Of a DNA stretch of 5,960 bases, positions 1 through 5,825 are shown piece after piece (within the stretch, counting starts at the first letter, position 1; the number at the start of each line of letters is the position of its first letter). The position numbers were made by a program, and so were the translations under genes. The DNA lies in contig BBFD01000251.1 of assembly GCA_001313065.1 (NCBI GenBank), positions 1 through 5,960 on the forward strand. The letters are read 5' to 3'. Source of the stretch: Silvimonas sp. JCM 19000. Lineage in GTDB: Bacteria > Pseudomonadota > Gammaproteobacteria > Burkholderiales > Chitinibacteraceae. A model generated the notes under the pieces. That model ran no database searches. It was not told where the DNA came from and saw only the letters and a list, made by a program, of their open reading frames with translations.

Positions 1-2
1 AA

Positions 3-154
3 GGGTGGGTCTGGACCCACCCCTTAAAGCCGTGGGCCCCAGCGCTACAGCTCGCTATGCGGCTTTGGAGTTGCACTTAACCACAGAAAAAAAGTGGCAT
101 AGCAAAGCGATGCGCCTTGCCATGCCACTTTGAGGGGTGGGTCCAGACCCACCC
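3..154. repeat. Palindromic repeat element with 21-bp inverted ends (MITE- or REP-like)
   Basis: The 21 bases at 3-23 are the exact reverse complement of 134-154. Each end is itself a near-perfect palindrome: GGGTGGGTC, a 2-base centre, then GACCCACCC. Between them lie two further hairpins, 26-32 pairing with 60-66 (AAAGCCG/CGGCTTT) and 91-100 pairing with 122-131 (AAAGTGGCAT/ATGCCACTTT). There is no coding capacity. The architecture of four hairpins inside mirrored ends resembles a small non-autonomous element or a bacterial interspersed palindromic cluster. Only one copy is visible, so mobility is an inference. No target duplication can be judged because the left flank is cut by the window edge. 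Confidence 0.6.
85..131 (-). terminator. Rho-independent terminator downstream of the pirin gene
   Basis: Read on the minus strand, a 10-bp perfect stem (131-122 with 100-91) encloses a partly paired loop, where CTTGC at 116-120 nearly pairs with GCAAAG at 102-107. It is followed by seven T residues (complement of A at 87-93). It lies about 50 bases past the pirin stop codon, on the correct strand. It is also part of the palindromic element, so the repeat seems to serve as this gene's terminator. Confidence 0.7.
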
Positions 155-183
155 TCTGCCAGTCTCAGTGAGTTTTAGCGTCG

Positions 184-894
184 TTACTGCAACGGTTTGC
201 CGGTCAGGTCAAACACCAGCACTTCGGCGTTGTCGCCGTCGCTGACGCTCACCTTGGGTTCGCCGGTCAGCATGGCTGCATCGCCCGCCTGCAGCGCTTT
301 GCCATTGACGCTAACCTTGCCGCGCGCCACGTGGATATATGCGATGCGGCCCATTTGCAGCGGCAGTTCCGCGGCCTCGGCGCCATCAAACAAACCGGCA
401 TACAAGCGCACATCCTGATGCAACTTGACCGAACCTTCTGCGGCATCCGGGCTGGCCACCAGGCGCAACTTGCCGCGCTTGTCGGCTTCGCTAAAAGTCT
501 TTTCCTCATACGAAGCATCAACGGCCGCATCCGGAATAATCCAGATCTGCAAAAAAGTGCACCGGGTTGGTGGTGGACGGGTTGTATTCCGAATGGGTGA
601 CGCCATGACCGGCGCTCATGCGCTGCACGCTACCTGGCTTGATAATCGAGCCGTTACCCATGCTGTCTTTATGTTCGAGTTCGCCTTCCAGCACATAGCT
701 GATGATGTCCATGTGTTGATGCGAATGCTTGCCAAAGCCTTGTCCGGCCGACACGCGATCTTCGTTGATCACGCGCAACGGGCCAAAATGCACATGCTTC
801 GGGTCGTGATAGTTAGCGAACGAAAAGCTATGCCAGCTATCCACCAACCATGGTTGGCGTGACCGCGTTCTGTGGCAGGGCGAATGGTGATCAT
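184..894 (-). CDS. yhhW: Pirin family bicupin, YhhW-type quercetin 2,3-dioxygenase-like protein (frame interrupted twice)
   Basis: This is a cytosolic bicupin of the pirin family. The E. coli relative YhhW is a metal-dependent enzyme with quercetinase activity. After frame correction it is 236 residues, the usual length. The first cupin keeps all four expected metal ligands: His57 and His59 (in GKHSHQH) and His101 and Glu103 (in GVTHSEYN). Two small breaks exist. One G appears lost near 849-852, where HGWVDSWH is expected, and one T appears extra in the A6/T6 tract at 551-556, where HFLQIW is expected. The two cancel, so the gene ends in its native frame at TAA 186-184. The ATG at 894 has AAGGAGA 7 bases upstream. 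It is divergent from the LysR gene, its likely regulator. The true substrate is unknown, since many pirins have no proven enzyme activity. Confidence 0.85.
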
Positions 895-901
895 GCTGCT
901 T

Positions 902-907
902 CTCCTT
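902..907 (-). promoter_or_regulatory. Shine-Dalgarno site of the pirin gene
   Basis: AAGGAG on the minus strand (907-902) lies 7 bases before the ATG at 894. It fixes this start, which would otherwise be doubtful because a frame break follows about 45 bases downstream. Confidence 0.75.
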
Positions 908-930
908 CAGTGGATTTCAACGATGAAGCG

Positions 931-959
931 ATTATAGGCTGGCGTTTTCCGGCTTGATA
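931..959 (-). promoter_or_regulatory. Putative sigma-70 promoter of the pirin gene with weak -35
   Basis: The minus strand has a perfect TATAAT at 936-931, about 40 bases before the start codon, giving a predicted leader of roughly 30 nt. At 16-18 bases upstream there is no good TTGACA, only TATCAA/ATCAAG-like sequence. A strong -10 with a poor -35 is the usual form of a LysR-activated promoter. This is inferred from the sequence alone. Confidence 0.5.
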
Positions 960-1006
960 TTAGAAAATATGCGACAAGTTGTTCAAAAAAAATCGATATT
1001 AGAAAA
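956..1006. promoter_or_regulatory. 12-bp direct repeat, candidate LysR operator
   Basis: GATATTAGAAAA occurs twice, at 956-967 and 995-1006, in the same orientation with starts 39 bases apart. A short palindrome, ACAA-G-TTGT (974-982), lies between them. Relative to the inferred pirin transcription start (about 924) the repeats centre near -38 and -76, close to the activation and recognition subsites of LysR-type regulators. A tract of eight A (985-992) lies between the repeats and may be over-long, so the spacing may be slightly off. Confidence 0.45.
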
Positions 1007-1017
1007 CGGGGTGCAAA

Positions 1018-1949
1018 ATGCTGCGGTTAAGCCTGGAAGCGTTGGAGATTCTTGACGCAATTGCCCGCAAAGGCAGCTTTGCGGCCGCCGCAGAAGAAGT
1101 ACACCGCGTGCCGTCCGCCGTGACCTATGTGATCAAGAAGATCGAAGACGAGATGGGGGTCAATTTATTTGATCGATCCGGCCACCGGGCCAGACTGACG
1201 CCGGCGGGCGAAACCTTGCTGGAAGAAGGTCGGCATTTGCTGCGAGCGGCTGGCGATCTGGAATATCGGGTCAAGCGCGTCGCCACCGGCTGGGAGCCCG
1301 AACTGCGCATCGCCGTCGATACCATGATTCCGCTGAGCCTGCTGCACCCGTGGATACACGAATTTGATCAGTTGCAATCGGGCACGCGGCTGCGCTTCTT
1401 GCATGAAGCCTTGGGCGGGATGTGGGATTCATTAATCGACCATCGCGCCGATCTGGCCATAGGCGTGCCGATTGAAGGCCCACATGGTGGCGGCTACAGC
1501 ACCGTGCCGCTAGGTGATGTTGATTTTGTGTTTGTGGTGGCCCCCAACCATCCGCTGGCTGATGTGCCCGACCCGCTGCCCACCGCCTTGATCCAGCAAC
1601 ATCGAGTGGTGGCGATTGCCGACAGTTCGCGCGCTTCGTTGCCGCGCACCGTGCATATCCTGTATGGCCAGGAAACGCTGACCGTACCTGATGTCAACGC
1701 CAAGCTGGCGGCGCAGCTGGCAGGCCTGGGCTGCGGATATATTCCGCGTTGTCTGGCGCGGCCGCATATCGAGGCCGGTTGGCTGGTGGAAAAAAACACC
1801 CGCAAGAGCCGCGTAACTCACCGCGCTTTTATGCCGCCTGGCGCAATGCCGGCGGCGGCAAGGCGCTGAAATGGTGGTGCAGCAAAGTGGAAAACGAACG
1901 CCGCATCGACGACTGGCTGGCCGGACGCGTGTTGCTGCCCAGTCGTTAG
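1018..1949 (+). CDS. yhaJ: LysR family transcriptional regulator, YhaJ-like (one frame break near the C-terminus)
   Basis: This is a DNA-binding regulator of the LysR family. The winged helix-turn-helix occupies residues ~5-65 (GSFAAAAEEVHRVPSAVTY, then LFDRSGHRARLTPAG). This domain is strikingly like E. coli YhaJ, which responds to aromatic compounds and sits beside a pirin gene (yhaK). Residues ~90-300 form the periplasmic-binding-protein-like effector domain. The frame breaks at the A7 tract 1790-1796 (residue ~258). Reading five A gives VEKHPQEPRNSP and continues through FYAAWRN and KWWCSK to TAG at 1947-1949, about 309 residues in all. Uncorrected, the protein would end in an unrelated tail at 1869. 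Start ATG 1018 has only a weak purine-rich GGGG upstream. It probably controls the divergent pirin and itself. Confidence 0.88.
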
Positions 1950-1966
1950 GCCATAGCCGCTGGACC

Positions 1967-1997
1967 AAAAAAAACCCACCGTGCGGTGGGTTTTTTT
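1967..1997. terminator. Bidirectional Rho-independent terminator between the LysR gene and YceI copy B
   Basis: A perfect 6-bp stem, CCCACC (1975-1980) and GGTGGG (1985-1990) around a GTGC loop, is flanked by eight A on the left (1967-1974) and seven T on the right (1991-1997). It therefore works on both strands. It lies 18 bases past the LysR stop and 23 bases past the stop of the convergent YceI gene. Confidence 0.85.
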
Positions 1998-2019
1998 GCA
2001 GCTGTTGAGGCCGGGCCAG

Positions 2020-2582
2020 TTATTGCTTGGCGGCTTCAACCGGGATAACCAGATGCACTTCGTCCGAAATAGCCGGGACGAAGGTGGTCATGCCAAAGTC
2101 GCTACGCTTGATGGTGCCGGAGCTTCCGCGCCGCAGACAAATTTCTTCAGCATCGGGTGGTCGCCGCAACGGAACTGGCTCACCGACAGGGTCAGCGGCT
2201 TGGTCACGCCCAGCAGGGTGAAGTTGCCGTCCACCGAAGTCAGCTTGTCGCCGTCAAACTTGAACGAGGTAGCCTTGAAAGTCATGGTCGGGAATTTCAA
2301 CGTTGAAAAAATCCGGTGACTTCAGATGCTTGTCGCGTGCGGCCCAATGGGTATCCAGGCTGTTGGCGTCGATAGTGATGTCGGCGCTACCGGTTTTCTT
2401 TTCGGCATCGATCACGATGGTGCCGTCGACCTTGGCGAAGGTACCGCGCTGGATGGAGTAGCCAAAGTGGCTGACTTCAAAGTACGGCTGGGAATGCGAG
2501 CCATCTACACCAGCGTGGTCGGAGCAGCAAAAGCGGCAGAAGCGAGGCCGGCCAACAGCACGGCGGCGAGTTTCAGTTTCAT
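2020..2582 (-). CDS. YceI family exported lipocalin-like protein, copy B (frame interrupted three times)
   Basis: YceI proteins are periplasmic beta-barrels with a lipocalin-like fold that bind polyisoprenoid lipids in known members. A signal peptide is clear at residues 1-19 (MKLKLAAVLLAGLASAAFA). The mature part shows SLDTHWAARDKHLKSPDF, VDGNFTLLGVTKPLTL and the end VIPVEAAKQ, about 188 residues after repair. Two cysteines (QFRCGDHP and FVCGAEA) match the neisserial subgroup and could form a disulfide. Three breaks are needed. One base is lost near 2504-2507, creating an in-frame TAG where VYDGSHSQ is expected. There is a shift between 2295 and 2311, where an FNVEKFP-like segment is expected. 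One base is lost near 2120-2123, where ASGTIKRSD is expected. ATG 2582 has AGGAG upstream. It is last in the b561 operon. With three lesions, a true pseudogene cannot be excluded. Confidence 0.8.
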
Positions 2583-2597
2583 TGAGGTTTCTCCTGG

Positions 2598-2620
2598 AAA
2601 AAATATAAGACGCTTATAAG
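2598..2620 (-). promoter_or_regulatory. Weak hairpin plus T6 between the two YceI genes
   Basis: On the minus strand CTTATA (2609-2604) pairs with TATAAG (2618-2613) around a CGT loop, and six T follow directly (complement of A 2598-2603). It sits just before the ribosome site of YceI copy B. It has the shape of a terminator or attenuator, but the stem is mostly A-T and weak. It could instead be an operator or part of a -10-like internal promoter. Confidence 0.3.
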
Positions 2621-2641
2621 GGTGTAGCGAACGACGCGGTA

Positions 2642-3213
2642 TCAGCCGGGCTTGCCAGCCAGTACCAGTTTGAATTTGACGGTGACTTCATCGGCCACGG
2701 TACCGGTATCGGCCCAATCGCCATCACCGATCTTGAATTGCAGACGCTGGATAGGAAAACTGCCTTCCACATCGGTATTGGCGCCATCGGCTTTGGAGGT
2801 CAGCGTGGCGGTCACGTCGCGGGTGATGCCTTTGATGGTGAGCTTGCCCTTGGCTTCGAACTTGCCACCGCCCACCGCCTTGACCGAGCTGGCCACAAAG
2901 GTGGCTTTGGGCGTGGCGCTGGTGTTAAACCAGTCCTTGCCTTGCGTGGTCTTGTTGCCATCGGCGCTGCCGACGTCAATGCTGGTCAGGTCGACCGTGA
3001 TATTGGCCTGGGTTTTTTTTCCGGCTTGGCCGGATCAAAATCCACTTTGGCGTCAAAGCGCTTGAAGCTGCCTTCCACCGGCACATTCATTTGCTTGAAG
3101 GCAAAGCCGATCTTGCTTTGCGCTGGCACCAGCGTCTGTGCGGCAAGTGCGGGTACTGCAGCGAACATCAGGCCAGCGGTGGCCAGCAATGCGGCAAGCT
3201 TACGTGTCTTCAT
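2642..3213 (-). CDS. YceI family exported lipocalin-like protein, copy A (one frame break)
   Basis: This is a second, divergent member of the YceI family. The signal peptide spans residues ~1-24 (MKTRKLAALLATAGLMF then AVPALA, with cleavage before AQTLVP). The mature barrel shows SKIGFAFKQMNVPVEGSF, then ITVDLTSIDVGS, TTQGKDWFNTSATPKATF, KGKLTIKGITRDV and the end KLVLAGKPG, about 190 residues. The frame breaks at the T8 tract 3013-3020 (A8 in the gene). Six A give PAKPEKTQANITV and restore one continuous frame to TGA 2644-2642; uncorrected, it ends shortly after the tract. ATG 3213 is chosen because GGAG lies 6 bases upstream. It follows the b561 gene by 76 bases and precedes copy B by 59 bases, as in b561-YceI operons (E. 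coli yceJ-yceI). The ligand is unknown. Confidence 0.85.
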
Positions 3214-3289
3214 ATTCAACTCCAGATTAAGGCAGCACTGCGCGGGGAGGCGCAGCGGCCTGGATAGCAGAGATTGCTGATTTCAATCA

Positions 3290-3826
3290 TCAATGTTTGC
3301 CCGGCAACATGCGGCGCAGGGTTTCGTCACGGTCAATCACATGGTGTTTGAGCGCGCCAGCCACATGCAGGCCCACCACGGCGGCCAGTATCCAGGCCAA
3401 CACCACGTGCGCGGTCTCCAGTACTTCGCCCAGATCATGGTTGACCGGCACCCAGTTGGGCAGCGGTAGCACGCCGTACAGCACCACCGGAATACCCTTG
3501 GCCGAACTCATGGCCCAGCCCACCAGCGGCAACACAATCATCAACAGATAGAGTGAATGGTGCACAGCGGCAGCCAGTACCCGTTGCCAGCGCGGCTGGC
3601 TGGCCAGCGGGTCAGGCGTACCTTTGGCTTTGCGATAGCCCAGTCGGATACAGGCGAGGATTAATACGCTGATGCCCAGCCATTTGTGATAGCTGTACAA
3701 CTTGAATTTGAGCGGCGACAAGGGCAAGTCGTCGAGATAGAGCGCCAGGATAAATGCAGCGACGATCAGCAGCGCGATCAGCCAGTGCAGCGTTTTTTGC
3801 ATACCGTCGTAACGCAGTCGCGCCAT
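3290..3826 (-). CDS. Cytochrome b561 family protein (CybB/YceJ type)
   Basis: This is an inner-membrane dihaem electron carrier of the bacterial b561 family, 178 residues, thought to move electrons between quinol and other acceptors. Four membrane helices are visible at about residues 14-31, 48-64, 84-104 and 139-159. Histidines at the expected haem-ligand places are His14 (MQKTLHWL), His47 (SYHKWLG), His140 (LETAHVVLAW) and His154 (VGLHVAGAL). ATG 3826 is preferred over the upstream in-frame TTG at 3856, because AAGGAA lies 7 bases before the ATG and the family begins here. It leads a minus-strand operon with two YceI genes, an arrangement like E. coli yceJ-yceI. The frame is intact; its A6 tract (MQKTLHW) agrees with the family as it stands. 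Confidence 0.9.
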   Translation of the reverse strand: MARLRYDGMQKTLHWLIALLIVAAFILALYLDDLPLSPLKFKLYSYHKWLGISVLILACIRLGYRKAKGTPDPLASQPRWQRVLAAAVHHSLYLLMIVLPLVGWAMSSAKGIPVVLYGVLPLPNWVPVNHDLGEVLETAHVVLAWILAAVVGLHVAGALKHHVIDRDETLRRMLPGKH

Positions 3827-4170
3827 CGCAGTATTCCTTGTAATGGGTTGTGTCAATCAGCCAGCACTATAGTCGGCTGTCGGGCAAGCTATCTAGCGAA
3901 AAGTTCTGCTCAACTCCTTCAGAATTTTTTAAATAAATGCGGCAAAGCGCCGTTTATAAGGCGAAACAGCGCGGCAATCTACTGCCTTAATACCGAGGCC
4001 AGCACCGCTTTGCGCCTGCGTTTGCAGCATACGCCGCGGTATGTTGCGATTTTTTTGCGCAATCTGTAGCGGGCGTTTGCCGCCCACTCCGGTACAATCT
4101 GCCGCCGTATTCGCGCTCACGCGTTACGTCACTGGACCGGATATCACAGCAAAAAACAGGAGATTGCACC
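3827..4170. other. Non-coding divergent intergenic region with inverted repeats
   Basis: This 344-base gap separates the b561 operon (minus) from the carbonic anhydrase (plus), so it must hold both promoters. No credible gene is seen. Palindromes are CGCC/GGCG around an AT-rich loop (about 3949-3964), CATAC-GCCGCG-GTATG (4028-4043), TTGCG/CGCAA flanking a T7 tract (4044-4062) and GGGCG-TTTGC-CGCCC (4071-4085). A possible -10 for the carbonic anhydrase is TACAAT (4093-4098), without a good -35. On the minus strand TATAGT near 3866-3873 is a possible -10 for b561, also without a good -35. No confident promoter can be named. Confidence 0.5.
4158..4162 (+). promoter_or_regulatory. Shine-Dalgarno site deciding the TTG start of the carbonic anhydrase
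   Basis: AGGAG (4158-4162) lies 8 bases before TTG 4171 but 17 bases before the nearest ATG (4180). Spacing therefore favours the rare TTG start. Confidence 0.6.
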
Positions 4171-4832
4171 TTGGACGAGATGGAAAAAAAATTCATCGGC
4201 GGGTTTCGTCGCTTCCAGCACAAGTACTTCGGCCGGGAGAGCAATAGCAATCTGTTCGACCAACTCAAGCGCGGCCAGAGCCCCAAGACACTGGTGATTG
4301 GTTGTTCGGACAGCCGCGTTGACCCGGCTATCGTCACCGATTGCGACCCGGGCGACCTGTTTGTGGTGCGCAACGTGGCTAACCTGGTACCGCCCTACGA
4401 AAAAAAAGACGGCACCTTCCACGGTGTGTCTTCGGCCATCGAATTTGCCGTGTGCGACCTGAATGTGCAGCAAATCCTTGTGTTGGGTCATTCGTCCTGT
4501 GGTGGGATTGGCGCGCTGATGAAAGGCTATGCCGCCAAGACCGATGCCAACTTTGTCGGGCGCTGGATGCGCATTGCGGAAACCGCGCGCGAAAAAAAGT
4601 GCTGGCCGAGATGACCGCAAAGCCGCTGGCTGATCAGCTCAAGGCCGCTGAAATGGGCAGTATTGCGGTGTCGATCGACAATCTGCTGACCTTTCCGTTT
4701 ATTGCCGACCGTGTGCAGCAAGGCACGCTGCAATTGATAGGCTGGTATTTCGATATCGAACTGGGCGAATTGCATCAGCTTGACCACGGCAAGCGCGAAT
4801 TTCATTCGCTGGTTGAGCCGCTGGAAGAATAA
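4171..4832 (+). CDS. Beta-class carbonic anhydrase (one frame break)
   Basis: This zinc enzyme interconverts CO2 and bicarbonate in the cytoplasm. The active-site set is complete. Cys45, Asp47 and Arg49 lie in GCSDSRVDP, and His107 and Cys110 in LGHSSCGG. The typical VVRNVANLVPPY segment, HGVSSAIEFAV and the C-terminal LQLIGWYFDIELGEL are also present. Length after repair is about 219 residues, normal for the class. The frame breaks at the A7 tract 4592-4598; five A give ETAREKVLAEMT and the frame runs to TAA 4830-4832. Two more A8 tracts (4184-4191 and 4400-4407) are in frame but each carries an extra Lys compared with family expectation (MEKKF, YEKKDG). TTG is chosen as start on ribosome-site spacing. 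It appears monocistronic, ended by the terminator at 4856. Confidence 0.9.
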
Positions 4833-4855
4833 TCCCCAGACCGCAGTCGCAAAAG

Positions 4856-4883
4856 AACGCCGCAGCAATGCGGCGTTTTTTTT
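4856..4883 (+). terminator. Rho-independent terminator of the carbonic anhydrase gene
   Basis: A perfect 9-bp stem, AACGCCGCA (4856-4864) and TGCGGCGTT (4869-4877), is closed by a GCAA tetraloop of the stable GNRA type and runs into eight T (4876-4883). It starts 23 bases past the carbonic anhydrase stop and ends just before the stop of the convergent YggS gene. Confidence 0.9.
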
Positions 4884-4888
4884 GTGGT

Positions 4889-5706
4889 TCAGCCCGCATT
4901 GCCCGGCCAGAAGTGACTATCTGGCAACGCCCGCGCGCCAAAAAAAATGGCCTGACCGACGCGGACCACGGTGGCGCCTTCTTCCACCGCAATCTCGTAA
5001 TCGCCCGACATGCCCATCGAGAGCTCCTGTAGTCCGGCCTGGTTGGGCACTTGCTCACGCAGCTGGTCGCGCAACTGGCGCAATAACACAAAGCAGGCGC
5101 GCACCTGCTGCGGATCGCTGGATAACACCGCCAGCGTCATCAAGCCGCGCACGCGCAGGGTGGGCCAGGCACTCAGTTCGCGCACAAACGCAGCGGCATC
5201 GGCCGGGGCCAGACCGTATTTGCTGGCCTCGCCCGAGGTGTTGATCTGCACATAGACATCGAGCTGCCGGTCCAGCGGCTGCAGATGCCGGTGCAGCGTT
5301 TCCGCCACCCGAAAGCTGTCCAGCGCCTGGAACTCGCAAGCGTGCTGCGCCACCCAGCGGGCTTTGTTGGTCTGCAGATGGCCGATGACTGACCAGCGTA
5401 AATCGGCCAGATCGGCCAGCGCGGCCTGCTTGCGCGTGGCTTCCTGCACCTTGTTCTCGCCCAGCTCGCGGCAGCCAGCGGCATAGGCAATGCGGATTTC
5501 AGCTTCGGATTTGGTTTTGCTGACGGGCAACAAGCGCACTTCTGCCGGATTGCGTCCGACGCGCTGGCAGGCGGCAGCGATGCGGCGCGGACTGCGGCCA
5601 GATTGCGTTGGTAATCAGCGATGCCATGTGGCGCCGGATAGCGTGGGTCAAGCAGAACGCTGGCGCTTTCGGCCGCTGGTTGAGGCGTGGGGGGCGAGTG
5701 GGGCAT
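4889..5706 (-). CDS. yggS: YggS family pyridoxal 5'-phosphate homeostasis protein (PLPBP), frame interrupted
   Basis: This is a cytosolic protein that binds pyridoxal phosphate but has no known catalytic activity; it keeps free PLP and amino-acid pools balanced. The PLP lysine is in LLPVSKTKSEAEIR. Other signatures are GCRELGENKVQEA, WSVIGHLQTNK, VYVQINTSGEASKYGL, ELSMGMSGDYEIAVEEGAT and the end VRVGQAIFFGAR. One C appears lost near 5581-5586 (IAAACQRVGRNPAEV expected). A T8 tract (4940-4947) adds one Phe in IFFGAR. The start is uncertain. ATG 5706 has GGAG 8 bases upstream but gives a Pro-rich 28-residue extension. ATG 5627 gives the normal family length (MAIADYQRNL) but has no ribosome site and needs another lost C. 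It is divergent from a MocR-type regulator. Confidence 0.85.
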
Positions 5707-5825
5707 GGGGCAGACTCCGGTTGAAAAGCGCGCTGGGCGTATTCCCAAAAATTGATGCGCGCTGCAGCAAACAACTGCGATGTGCTATCGTGCCAGTCCA
5801 ATGTGTACTTTGTCATAGGTCAAAA
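5707..5825. promoter_or_regulatory. Divergent spacer between yggS and the MocR-type regulator
   Basis: This 119-base spacer must carry promoters for both genes. A short inverted repeat, CGAT-GTGCT-ATCG (5778-5790), lies near its centre, followed by CCAGTCCAA (5793-5801), which resembles the half-sites bound by MocR-type regulators only loosely. No clear -10/-35 pair stands out on either strand. The role as an operator is a guess from position. Confidence 0.3.

Noticed and set aside
3..154. CRISPR array or integron attC site
   Set aside because: Two mirrored ends without regularly spaced direct repeats do not make a CRISPR. No integrase or gene-cassette boundary motif pair is present.
2738..3280. 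180-codon open frame on the plus strand across YceI copy A
   Set aside because: It is antisense to a clear YceI gene with signal peptide and ribosome site, has no recognisable motif, and is a by-product of the GC-rich codon pattern.
3929..4373. Minus-strand open frames across the intergenic region and carbonic anhydrase start
   Set aside because: They overlap the carbonic anhydrase in antisense, have no ribosome sites and show arginine/serine-rich shadow-frame composition.
551..4598. Programmed ribosomal frameshifting at the A/T tracts
   Set aside because: Unrelated genes need shifts of different size and some tracts are in frame with an extra codon. No downstream pseudoknot is evident. A uniform sequence-length error explains all sites more simply.
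4144..4620. 158-codon open frame on the minus strand across the carbonic anhydrase
   Set aside because: It mirrors a gene with a complete set of active-site residues on the plus strand and has no family features of its own.
5499..5816. 105-codon minus-strand frame starting MTKYTLDWHD in the yggS-MocR spacer
   Set aside because: No ribosome site precedes the ATG, it overlaps yggS in another frame, and nothing in the protein is recognisable. A small leader gene is not excluded but is unsupported.
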